Origin: DASQUK01 sp035697145
Lineage (GTDB): Bacteria > Actinomycetota > Acidimicrobiia > Acidimicrobiales > VFJN01
Assembly: GCA_035697145.1 (NCBI GenBank)
Contig: DASSDL010000061.1
Span: 1-5,277 of the forward strand
DNA length: 5,277 nt
Direction of reading: 5' to 3'
Made by a program: the position numbers and the translations under genes. The first letter of the stretch is position 1. The number at the start of each line of letters is the position of its first letter. Shown one piece after another: positions 1 through 5,269 of the stretch. The notes beneath the pieces were generated by a model, which had not been told where the DNA came from, did no database searches, and saw only the letters and a program-made list of their open reading frames with translations.

Positions 1-258
1 CAGCCAGTAGGACCGGCCGGTCGCCTGATAGATGCCCTCGTGGATGCCGCGCACCCGGCGTTCGCTGACCTTGCCCACGAGGCTGGCGTCGAGCAGGCGC
101 TTGACGTGGTAGTAGACCCGCTGTGGGGTCTGGTCGAGCTCAGCCGCCACCTCGGTGCACGAGCGGGGCTCGGCGAGCTGCCGCAGGACTTCGATCCGCT
201 GGGGCTTGAGCAGGGCCTCGGCCTGCTCGAGCTGATCGAGGTAGACGACGTCTCTCAT
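1..258 (-). CDS. ArsR-type winged-helix transcriptional regulator, N-terminal 86 residues (cut by window edge)
   Basis: Reading leftward from an ATG at 258, 86 codons stay open to the window edge, so the C-terminus is missing. The protein starts MRDVVYLDQLEQAEALLKPQ. Residues about 18-61 form an ArsR/HTH_20-type winged helix: a helix ending in RIEVLRQLAEP, then helix-turn-helix SCTEVAAELDQTPQRVYYHV, with YYHVKRLLDASLV as the recognition helix. A basic wing (GKVSERRVRG) and an EGIYQATGRSYWL segment follow. Such proteins bind palindromic DNA as dimers and usually repress their own promoter and linked genes; the ligand cannot be told from this half. There is no Shine-Dalgarno sequence before the ATG, which sits directly against a palindromic promoter, so translation is probably leaderless or nearly so. 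No metal-binding CxC motif is visible in the part present. I am confident of the fold class and not of the regulated process. Confidence 0.85.
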   Translation of the reverse strand, partial: MRDVVYLDQLEQAEALLKPQRIEVLRQLAEPRSCTEVAAELDQTPQRVYYHVKRLLDASLVGKVSERRVRGIHEGIYQATGRSYWL

Positions 259-296
259 GACAAAACCAGTCTTTACGTAAAAGTAGTGTTTGTCAA
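259..296 (-). promoter_or_regulatory. Promoter and probable operator of the ArsR-type regulator
   Basis: A symmetric interrupted palindrome fills 259-294. The outer arms are GACAAA (259-264) and TTTGTC (289-294), and the core is the perfect 10-mer TTTACGTAAA (272-281), all centred on 276/277. On the minus strand TTGACA (296-291) is a perfect -35 hexamer. The best -10 at 17-bp spacing is AAGACT (273-268), a weak match. It would place the transcription start about 0-4 bases before the ATG at 258. The core lies between the -35 and -10, and the outer arms overlap the -35 and the start codon, which is a good geometry for autorepression by a dimeric winged-helix protein. The symmetry and the -35 are seen directly; the binding is inferred. 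Confidence 0.6.
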
Positions 297-617
297 TGGG
301 CCAAGAAGGTCTGCCCGGAGGCCACGGCGACCAGGTGGGCGGCGATGGACGGCTGTCCGGCCCAGTGCAGGTGCAGATGCAGCGTGCGGGACGGCACGCA
401 CCATGACGCGGCGGTGCAGGCGACTCGGGGTCTCAGGTGACCAAAACCGACAAACGAAGCGGCCCGTGGCACCGGGCCAGCGTGAAACAGACGCTGCAAC
501 GAAACTGCCGCAAGGAGACTCGGGAATGAGGGCCGTGTGGTCGATCTCGTCGAAAGTTCGGCGTCGACAAATGTCGGGAGATCGTCGTCGCCCGGGGCTG
601 CGATGCTGGGGAGCGGG
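297..617. other. Gene-poor stretch between the regulator promoter and the VOC gene
   Basis: I see no convincing gene here. Both strands have open frames, but they are rich in Arg, Pro and Ser and resemble no family I recognise. On the minus strand a frame ending at a TGA at 295-293 gives a C-terminus-like peptide (HWAGQPSIAAHLVAVASG, then a short tail), which may be a gene remnant. The run LHLHLH just before it comes from three tandem hexamers (GTGCAG, GTGCAG, ATGCAG at 365-382). On the plus strand an unusually good AAGGAG (512-517) sits 8 bases before an ATG (526), but the frame it opens is out of phase with the VOC gene and encodes an Arg-rich sequence with no recognisable domain. The VOC promoter should lie in this stretch, but I find no clear -35/-10 pair for it. 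Confidence 0.4.
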
Positions 618-1343
618 ATGTCTCTTCGGCTCGTTGCGCTCTGCGTCGATGCGAACGATCCGCTCGGTCTCGCGCGGTTCTGGGCTGAGGCACTGCGCTG
701 GGAGGTCGCTGACGAGACCGCTGAGGAGATCCGTCTCGTGCCGACCGACGGCACGAGGTTCCGGATGGACTTCATGCCGTTCCCGGAGCCGAGGGTCGGC
801 CCGAACCGGCTCCACATCGATCTGACGAGCACGTCCCTGGACGACCAGCGGGATTCGGTGGCCAGGCTCGTCGAGCTCGGCGCGCGCCACATCGACATCG
901 GGCAGCGACCCGACGAGGGCCATGTCGTGCTGGCTGATCCCGAGGGCAACGAGTTCTGCGTGATCGAGCCGGGCAACTCGTTCCTCGCGGACTGCGGGCG
1001 TCTGGGTTCGATCACCTGTGACGGGACGAGGGAGGTCGGGTACTTCTGGAGCGCCGCGCTCGCCTGGCCGTTGGTTTGGGATCAGGACGACGAGACAGCG
1101 ATCCGTGCTCCCGACGGCACCGGGCCGTTGATCACCTGGGGTGGTCCGCCACTGCCCCCGAAGCTCGGCAAGAACCGGCTGTACCTCGAGGTCGCGCCGC
1201 TCGACCAAGCCGAACAGGACGCCGAGGTCGACCGTCTCGTGGCGCTCGGCGCGACCCGGGTCGACATCGGCCAGGGCGACGTCGACTGGGTCGTCATGGC
1301 CGATCCCGACAGCAACGAGTTCTGCGTCTTGCGGCCCGCGTAG
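618..1343 (+). CDS. Two-domain VOC superfamily (glyoxalase/dioxygenase-like) protein, 241 aa
   Basis: This is a tandem pair of Glyoxalase_6-type VOC domains. Domain 1 (residues about 3-118) has the opening LRLVALCVDANDPLGLARFW, then NRLHIDL with His66, and closes with ADPEGNEFCVIEP (Glu112). Domain 2 (about 127-240) has GYFWSAAL, NRLYLEV and ADPDSNEFCVLRP (Glu234). In domain 2 Tyr189 replaces the His at the position of His66, so only domain 1 keeps both likely metal-site residues. VOC proteins include lyases, extradiol dioxygenases and drug-binding resistance proteins, and the substrate here is unknown. I chose ATG 618 because the VOC fold starts there and GGGGAG (608-613) precedes it by 4 bases. 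ATG 603 and GTG 537 are in frame upstream but would add unconserved sequence. The TAG stop lies inside the reverse complement of an integrase relic, so the last residue or two may not be ancestral. Cytosolic; no signal peptide. Confidence 0.85.
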   Translation: MSLRLVALCVDANDPLGLARFWAEALRWEVADETAEEIRLVPTDGTRFRMDFMPFPEPRVGPNRLHIDLTSTSLDDQRDSVARLVELGARHIDIGQRPDEGHVVLADPEGNEFCVIEPGNSFLADCGRLGSITCDGTREVGYFWSAALAWPLVWDQDDETAIRAPDGTGPLITWGGPPLPPKLGKNRLYLEVAPLDQAEQDAEVDRLVALGATRVDIGQGDVDWVVMADPDSNEFCVLRPA

Positions 1344-1532
1344 GCGGCGTGGCGGTCGAAGTTTTGGCGGCGGTGGTCGTAGATCGTGGTGGTTCGGGGG
1401 TCGGCGTGGCGGGCGGCGAGTTCCACGTCGGGGAGCGGGACACCGGCGTCGAGGGCGGCCATGATGAGCGCGCGTGTTGGTGGTCGTAGGCCAGTCCTCC
1501 TTGTGATCGGCGAACCAGCCAAGGCTCTGCGC
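1340..1532 (-). pseudogene. Tyrosine recombinase/integrase relic (C-terminal fragment, frameshifted)
   Basis: Reading leftward from about 1474, the peptide RALIMAALDAGVPL, then DVELAARHADPRTTTIYDHR and RQNFDRHAAY, matches the C-terminal catalytic end of actinobacterial tyrosine recombinases as I know the family. The ARHADPRTTTIYD block carries the box II His and the nucleophilic Tyr. Homology stops at the Tyr codon at 1342-1340, where family members normally carry several more residues. Beyond that the frame is the antisense of the VOC gene. Upstream, in another frame (1532-1476, after a TGA at 1535-1533), lies WFADHKEDWPTTTN. It recalls the RWP-T-NPH segment found far earlier in these integrases, which suggests an internal deletion with a frameshift near 1476. 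The box II Arg context (HxLR) is not preserved. The core and N-terminal domains are absent, so this cannot be functional. It marks a decayed mobile element. Confidence 0.75.
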
Positions 1533-1549
1533 TCACCCGGCGATTGGGG

Positions 1550-1858
1550 TCACCTGTCGTCGTCGTCCGGCTGGCGCGCGACATGGAACTCGACGCGGTA
1601 GAGCAAGGTGTCATTGCCGATCGGACCCGCGTGTGCAGCGCGGCGACGAAGGGCCTCGACGTCGTTCTCTCCGGTCCGAGCAAGGTCCTCGTCGGTGATC
1701 GACGAGAACGGGAGCAGCTCGATGTCGTCGATCTCGATCGCCACGGATCCGCTCCGGTAGACGCCGCCGACCCTTACCTTCGGCCTCGACCACAGGCGGT
1801 ACGACACCGTGATGGTTCCGTCCGCCACCCGATCGCGAAGGTCAGGACTGAACTGCAC
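1550..1858 (-). CDS. Small ASCH-domain-like (PUA-fold) protein, about 102 aa
   Basis: The body reads VQFSPDLRDRVADGTITVSY, then RLWSRPKVRVGGVYRSGSVA, IEIDDIELLPFSSITDEDLA, RRRAAHAGPIGNDTLLYRVE and an acidic tail. The order TITVSYRLW.RPKV..GG.Y (residues about 15-34), an IEIDD strand, S.ITDEDLARTGE (53-64) and a closing DTLLYRVEFH matches small actinobacterial ASCH proteins as I remember them. ASCH domains are PUA-like and are thought to bind RNA or nucleotides, and a few hydrolyse N4-acetylcytidine. No specific reaction can be assigned. The start is uncertain. The family usually begins M-R-A-V/I-x-F, but the codon at the Met position here is AAT (1867-1865), leaving GTG at 1858 as the first in-frame start before the conserved region. 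No good ribosome binding site precedes it. The frame is intact to its TGA (1552-1550). The gene may be functional from GTG or newly inactivated by start loss. Confidence 0.55.
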   Translation of the reverse strand: MQFSPDLRDRVADGTITVSYRLWSRPKVRVGGVYRSGSVAIEIDDIELLPFSSITDEDLARTGENDVEALRRRAAHAGPIGNDTLLYRVEFHVARQPDDDDR

Positions 1859-1860
1859 CG

Positions 1861-1995
1861 CGCGATTCTGCCGCCGGCCACACGACGCGCAACCGGAAGC
1901 TGAGCAGCGCCTTCGCCGCTTCGTCACTCGGCGTTGCCGAGGTAGGGACCGGTCAGCTTGCCCGCATCGTCGAGCGTGAACTTTCGCCGCCATCA
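1861..1995 (-). pseudogene. Possible degraded small ORF, unknown family
   Basis: Immediately upstream of the ASCH-like gene, two minus-strand segments in different frames read like real protein. KFTLDDAGKLTGPYLGNAE ends at a TGA at 1926-1924, and SDEAAKALLSFRLRVVWPAA begins at about 1928 in the next frame. An ATG with MAAK (1993-1982) lies in a third frame just before the first segment. Two single-base shifts would join them into one polypeptide of about 45 residues running up to the ASCH gene. The composition (Asp/Lys/Leu mix, amphipathic look) contrasts with the Arg/Ser/Pro-rich shadow frames nearby. I do not recognise the family. It may instead be chance, since short open stretches are common in GC-rich DNA. 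Confidence 0.2.
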
Positions 1996-2017
1996 GCAAC
2001 TTAGCGCGAGGGAGGGG

Positions 2018-2030
2018 GCTTGCGGCAAGC
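2018..2030. repeat. 13-bp inverted repeat GCTTGCGGCAAGC
   Basis: GCTTGC and GCAAGC are exact reverse complements around a single central G at 2024. As RNA this would be a 5-bp stem with a 3-base loop, too short for a terminator and without a T-run. It could be a small operator upstream of the rightward genes, or chance. The surrounding 1996-2105 stretch holds no gene that I can support. Confidence 0.2.
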
Positions 2031-2105
2031 GACCCAAACGTGCTGACCATGACTCGTTCGCCGAGCCGATCACGGCCCAGAACCTATGAAGCCAGGAGTT
2101 GTGGA

Positions 2106-2261
2106 ATGCGTGTGTTGCCTTCGGCAGATGGGTCGAGCGGGAGCGCTGAACCGGTCGAGGAGTTGGCGGGGAGGATGCGGGCGACCGGCGCTGGCGCGCG
2201 GTCGCTCTGCGCGAGGTGGCGGTCCCTGTCCGGTGCAGCGTTCGCCGGGGAGCGGCGATGA
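2106..2261 (+). CDS. Possible 51-residue small protein overlapping the FAD monooxygenase start
   Basis: An ATG at 2106 is preceded by AGGAG (2094-2098) at 7-base spacing, one of the best ribosome binding sites in the window. It opens a frame of 51 codons, beginning MRVLPSADGSSGSAEPVEEL, that ends at a TGA (2259-2261) overlapping the next gene's ATG (2258-2260) as ATGA. That arrangement is typical of translational coupling. The first half is acidic and Ser/Gly-rich; the second half is Arg- and Ala-rich with one Cys and a WRSL segment. Third positions are mostly G or C, as expected for coding DNA here, but overall GC is high anyway. I recognise no family. It could be a leader peptide controlling the monooxygenase, a gene fragment, or a chance ORF in the 5' leader. 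Confidence 0.3.
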   Translation: MRVLPSADGSSGSAEPVEELAGRMRATGAGARSLCARWRSLSGAAFAGERR

Positions 2262-3778
2262 CCGAGCACGCGGTGGTGATCGCAGGAGGCGGCCCGACCG
2301 GGCTGATGTTGGCGGGCGAGCTGGCGTTGGCGGGGATCGACGTCGTCATCGTCGAACGACGCGCCAATCAGGATGTCGACGGATCGCGATCCGGCGGGCT
2401 TCACTCCCGCACCATCGAGGTGCTCGATCAGCGTGGCATCGCCGATCGGTTCCTCGCGGAGGGGCAGGCGATGCAGATCCAGGGGTTCGTCGGGATCCCG
2501 TTGGACATCAGCGACTTCCCCACCCGCCACAACTACGGGCTCGCGCTGTGGCAGAGCGACTTCGAGCGCATCCTGGCCGCCTGGGTCAGCGAGCTGGCGG
2601 TGCCGATCCATCGCGAGCGTGAAGTGACGGGCTTCGCTCAGGACGACACCGGCGTCGACGTCGAGCTGGCCGACGGCCAGTCGCTCCGGGCGGACTACCT
2701 CGTCGGGTGCGATGGAGGACGCAGTGTGGTCCGGAAGGCGGCCGGCATCGACTTCGTCGGATGGGATGCGACAACCAGCTGGCTGATCGCCGAGGTCGAG
2801 ATGGACGAGGAGCCGCAGCTCGGCATGCGCCGCGAGGGTGGTGGCATCGGTCCCGTCAACCGGGTGGAGGGCGGAGGGCCGTTCCGGGTCGTTCTGACCG
2901 AGCAGCACGTCGACCACATCAGCGAGCCCACCCTGCAGGATCTCACCGAGGCGCTCATCGTCGCCTACGGGACGGACTACGGGGTGCACAGCCCTACCTG
3001 GATCTCCCGTTTCACCGACATGACCCGGCAGGCGGCGTCCTACCGCCACGGCCGTGTACTTCTGGCCGGTGACGCCGCACACGTGCATCCCCCGCAGGGC
3101 GGCCAGGGCCTCAACACCGGCGTGCAGGATGCCGTGAACCTGGGGTGGAAGCTGGCCCAGGTGGTCAACACGACATCACCCGAGAGCCTCCTGGACACCT
3201 ACCACGCCGAACGGCACCCGGTCGGTGCCCGGGTGTTGCACAACACCATGGCGCAAGTCGCGCTCAGCGGCTCCGACGACCGCCACCAAGCCCTCCGCGA
3301 CACCATGACCGAGCTGCTGAGCATGGACGAGCCGCGCCGGCGCATCGCCGCGATGCTCTCCGGTCTCGACGTCCACTACGACCTCGGACAGGGACACTCG
3401 CTGCTCGGGCGGCGCATGCCCGACCTCGACTTGCACACCGCTGACGGTCCCACGCGCGTCTTCACCCTGCTGCACGACGCCCGGCCCGTGCTCCTCAACC
3501 TCGGTGAACCCGACGGTTTTGACACTTCTCCTTGGGCGAATCGAGTCCGGTTGGTCGACGCCAGGCACGATGGCGTGTGCGAGCTCCCGGTCCTTGGCGA
3601 GGTCGCTGCGCCCCCGGCCGTGGTGATCCGACCCGACGGACATGTCGCCTGGACAGGAGACCTCATGGACCCAGAGCTGCCTCGAGCACTTGCGACCTGG
3701 TTCGGAGCGGCCACTCCGGCTCATTGGAACCCGCCATCCGAGCGCCACCGCGCCCATCACCTAGGTGCCGGTGCGTGA
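2258..3778 (+). CDS. Class A FAD-dependent aromatic hydroxylase/monooxygenase, 506 aa
   Basis: This single-component flavoprotein monooxygenase uses NAD(P)H and O2 to hydroxylate an aromatic ring. Residues 6-35 form the dinucleotide-binding Rossmann motif (VVIAGGGPTGLMLAGELALA, ending in ribose-binding Glu33). SRTIEVLDQRG follows at 50-60. The DG motif, YLVGCDGGRSVVRK, lies at 147-160, and the GD motif, RVLLAGDAAHVHPPQGGQGL then NTGVQDA, at 266-292. YHAERHPVGARVL (315-327) is also typical of the family. Residues about 385-497 form the C-terminal thioredoxin-like domain found in larger members such as PgaE, MhpA and Rox; it has a lone Cys and no CxxC, as usual. ATG 2258 is preferred over an in-frame start at 2216 because GGGGAG (2247-2252) precedes it by 5 bases and the Rossmann strand begins right after it. 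Likely substrates are polyketide, rifamycin-like or phenolic rings, but sequence alone cannot choose. A short ORF upstream overlaps its start by ATGA. Confidence 0.93.
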   Translation: MTEHAVVIAGGGPTGLMLAGELALAGIDVVIVERRANQDVDGSRSGGLHSRTIEVLDQRGIADRFLAEGQAMQIQGFVGIPLDISDFPTRHNYGLALWQSDFERILAAWVSELAVPIHREREVTGFAQDDTGVDVELADGQSLRADYLVGCDGGRSVVRKAAGIDFVGWDATTSWLIAEVEMDEEPQLGMRREGGGIGPVNRVEGGGPFRVVLTEQHVDHISEPTLQDLTEALIVAYGTDYGVHSPTWISRFTDMTRQAASYRHGRVLLAGDAAHVHPPQGGQGLNTGVQDAVNLGWKLAQVVNTTSPESLLDTYHAERHPVGARVLHNTMAQVALSGSDDRHQALRDTMTELLSMDEPRRRIAAMLSGLDVHYDLGQGHSLLGRRMPDLDLHTADGPTRVFTLLHDARPVLLNLGEPDGFDTSPWANRVRLVDARHDGVCELPVLGEVAAPPAVVIRPDGHVAWTGDLMDPELPRALATWFGAATPAHWNPPSERHRAHHLGAGA

Positions 3779-3818
3779 CGGGGTTCGGCCGTCGGCAAGG
3801 TCCTTGGCGCGCGGCAGG

Positions 3819-3865
3819 TGGCGGACCGGCGGGAGCATGCCGCCAGTCTGGTCGCGGGCGCCCGC
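3819..3865. terminator. Possible termination region between convergent genes (weak)
   Basis: The 100-base gap between the monooxygenase stop (3778) and the LLM-enzyme stop (3879) is where both convergent transcripts should end. It contains TGGCGG (3819-3824) pairing with CCGCCA (3840-3845) across a 15-base loop, and the perfect palindrome GCGGGCGCCCGC (3854-3865). Neither is followed by a T-run on either strand, so a classical intrinsic terminator is not shown. GC-rich hairpins without U-tracts are common at actinobacterial gene ends, but at this base composition they also arise by chance. Confidence 0.2.
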
Positions 3866-3878
3866 CGGGTGCTCACCG

Positions 3879-4781
3879 TCAGCCGGCGACGTAGCGCTCG
3901 GCGATGGTCTCCAGCATCCGCCAGTCTTCACGGGCGGGGCGGCGCTGGTCGGGACGACCCTGGTAGGTGTCGAGGACCACGTAGTCGGCCCCGAGCTCGG
4001 CCAGCGCATCGAGGTCGCCGAGCACCTGGGCGAGGGTCCCCACACCGGTCGGGCGGTCGTCGCCGTCCCCGGCGGCGGTGCCGCCGATGTCGAGGTTGAT
4101 GCGGGGACACAGCGCGGGCAGTGGCCGCCCCTCGGCGGCAGCCGCCTCCCGCAGCAGCGGCAGCCCACGGTCACGGAGCCAGCCGACCCTTGGGTCGATG
4201 GGGTGCCAGGCGTCGGCGAACCGGGCGGCGCGTGCGATGCCGGCGGCACTGGAACCGCCGATCCAGACGGGCGGGTGCGGCCGGCGGGCGGGGCGGGGCC
4301 CGGTGTGCACGTCGGTGAACGACGTGAACCTCCCCTCCAGCGACGCGACGTCGGCCGTCCACAGCCGAAGGATCGCGGCCAGGTGCTCCGAGGTGCGCTC
4401 GCCCCGCTCCGCATACGGGACCCCGACAGCGGCGAACTCACGCTCGGACCAACCCACGCCGACGCCGAGCACGAACCGGCCGCCGCTGAACTGGTCGATG
4501 GCCGCCGCCATGCGGGCGACGAGGAGCGGGCTCCGGTAGGGCAGGATCACGACCGAGGTGCCGAGCTCGATGCTCTCGGTCTGCCCGGCCAGCCACGCCA
4601 GCGTGGCGAAGGGGTCGTAGAACGGCGCCGGGTACATGGCGGCGACGTCGGGGGTGAGCGCCACGTGATCGGAGATCATGCCGATGGCGAAGCCGGCCTG
4701 CTCGGCGAACCGGGCCCAGCCCCGTAGGAGCGCAGGCTCGGCGTCCGGACCGAAGTTGAGGATGTTGACGCCGAGCCTCAC
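3879..4781 (-). CDS. LLM-class (luciferase-like) flavin- or F420-dependent oxidoreductase, 300 aa
   Basis: This bacterial-luciferase-fold TIM barrel has the length usual for actinobacterial LLM proteins. Markers in order are MRLGVNILNFGPDAEP (strand 1), ISDHVAL (36-42), then ELGTSVVILPYRSPLLVARM (72-91), the GGRFVLGVGVGWSEREFAAV block (100-119) and PPVWIGGSS (170-178). GVGVGW plus SEREF and the following VPYAERGERTSE are the pattern common in F420-dependent members, although some relatives use FMNH2. The substrate is unknown. The start is GTG 4781-4779; GGAG (4792-4789) stands 7 bases upstream. That GTG overlaps the TGA of the deaminase gene by 4 bases (GTGA), so the two are almost surely co-translated. 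The gene ends 100 bases from the convergent FAD monooxygenase. Cytosolic; no signal peptide. Assignment to the LLM superfamily is firm; cofactor and reaction are inferred. Confidence 0.92.
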   Translation of the reverse strand: MRLGVNILNFGPDAEPALLRGWARFAEQAGFAIGMISDHVALTPDVAAMYPAPFYDPFATLAWLAGQTESIELGTSVVILPYRSPLLVARMAAAIDQFSGGRFVLGVGVGWSEREFAAVGVPYAERGERTSEHLAAILRLWTADVASLEGRFTSFTDVHTGPRPARRPHPPVWIGGSSAAGIARAARFADAWHPIDPRVGWLRDRGLPLLREAAAAEGRPLPALCPRINLDIGGTAAGDGDDRPTGVGTLAQVLGDLDALAELGADYVVLDTYQGRPDQRRPAREDWRMLETIAERYVAG

Positions 4782-5269
4782 CCTGCGGCTCCGTCGAGGA
4801 AGCGGGCGAAGGGCTCGTCGGAGCCGGCGACGGGGACGTGCTCGACGGGGGTCCCCGCGGCCGACCGCACGACCGGGCCCAGCTCCGCCACCACCGCGGG
4901 CCAGGGGACGCCCAGGTCGGGCACCAGCTCCTTAGGCGCGGCGTAGGCGATGCGGTCGACGCCGGCCACCAGCGCGGCGACGTGGCACATGGCGCACGGC
5001 TCGCAGCTCGACACCAGCGTGGCTCCCAGCAGGGAGAGCGCCCCCCGCGTGCGGCACGCGGCGCGCACCGCAGCCGCCTCGGCGTGGGCCGTGGGATCGC
5101 GGTCCGCCAGCGCGGTGTTGACGCCGGTGGCGACCACGCCGCCCCCGTCGACGACGACGGCGGCGAACGGCAGCTGGCCCCGGTCTGCGTTCTCGGCCGC
5201 GAGGTGGACCGTGAGCTCGGCGAAGCGATGGAGGGGGTGTGTCGGTGCGATCATCTCGAGCGGCCTCAT
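4778..5269 (-). CDS. Zinc-dependent cytidine/deoxycytidylate-type deaminase family protein (guanine deaminase-like), 163 aa
   Basis: The zinc site is complete. DPTAHAEAAAVRAA gives ligand His62 and proton-shuttle Glu64, and SSCEPCAMC gives ligands Cys92 and Cys95. The fold is also clear: an N-terminal helix, the substrate-side LPFAAVVVDGGGVVATGVN (33-51) and VAGVDRIAYAAP after the zinc site. The DPTAHAE form of the motif is typical of guanine deaminases and tRNA-adenosine/nucleobase deaminases, not of classical cytidine deaminase. The exact base is uncertain. ATG 5269 is one possible start, but GAGAGAG (5277-5271) lies only one base from it. The second Met (ATG 5254) has GAGG (5267-5264) 9 bases upstream and may be the true start, losing five residues. 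It is the first visible gene of a leftward operon and overlaps the LLM oxidoreductase by GTGA. The operon promoter lies beyond the right edge. Confidence 0.88.
   Translation of the reverse strand: MRPLEMIAPTHPLHRFAELTVHLAAENADRGQLPFAAVVVDGGGVVATGVNTALADRDPTAHAEAAAVRAACRTRGALSLLGATLVSSCEPCAMCHVAALVAGVDRIAYAAPKELVPDLGVPWPAVVAELGPVVRSAAGTPVEHVPVAGSDEPFARFLDGAAG

Noticed and set aside
40..825. A 261-codon plus-strand frame spanning the regulator, its promoter and part of the VOC gene
   Set aside because: It runs antisense through the winged-helix regulator and out of phase into the VOC gene, and its middle is low-complexity Arg-rich sequence. Only the start at 526 has any supporting signal.
273..1208. 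A 311-codon minus-strand frame opposite the VOC gene
   Set aside because: It is largely antisense to a clear VOC protein and is rich in Arg, Pro and Glu, with no recognisable domain. It is an expected shadow in GC-rich coding DNA.
1550..2050. A long version of the ASCH-like protein starting at 2050 (166 aa)
   Set aside because: The extra N-terminal 64 residues are Arg/Cys-rich with no resemblance to the family, and other frames there look more protein-like.
2084..3088. A 334-codon minus-strand frame
   Set aside because: It lies antisense to the FAD monooxygenase, whose motifs are unmistakable, and it has no domain of its own.
2258..3778. Naming the monooxygenase as a rifampicin or tetracycline resistance gene
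   Set aside because: The visible motifs define the flavoprotein class, not the substrate. A specific resistance name would need phylogeny or activity data.
3765..4727. A 320-codon plus-strand frame
   Set aside because: It is antisense to the LLM oxidoreductase; its Gly/Arg/Val-rich composition mirrors that gene and shows no family signature.
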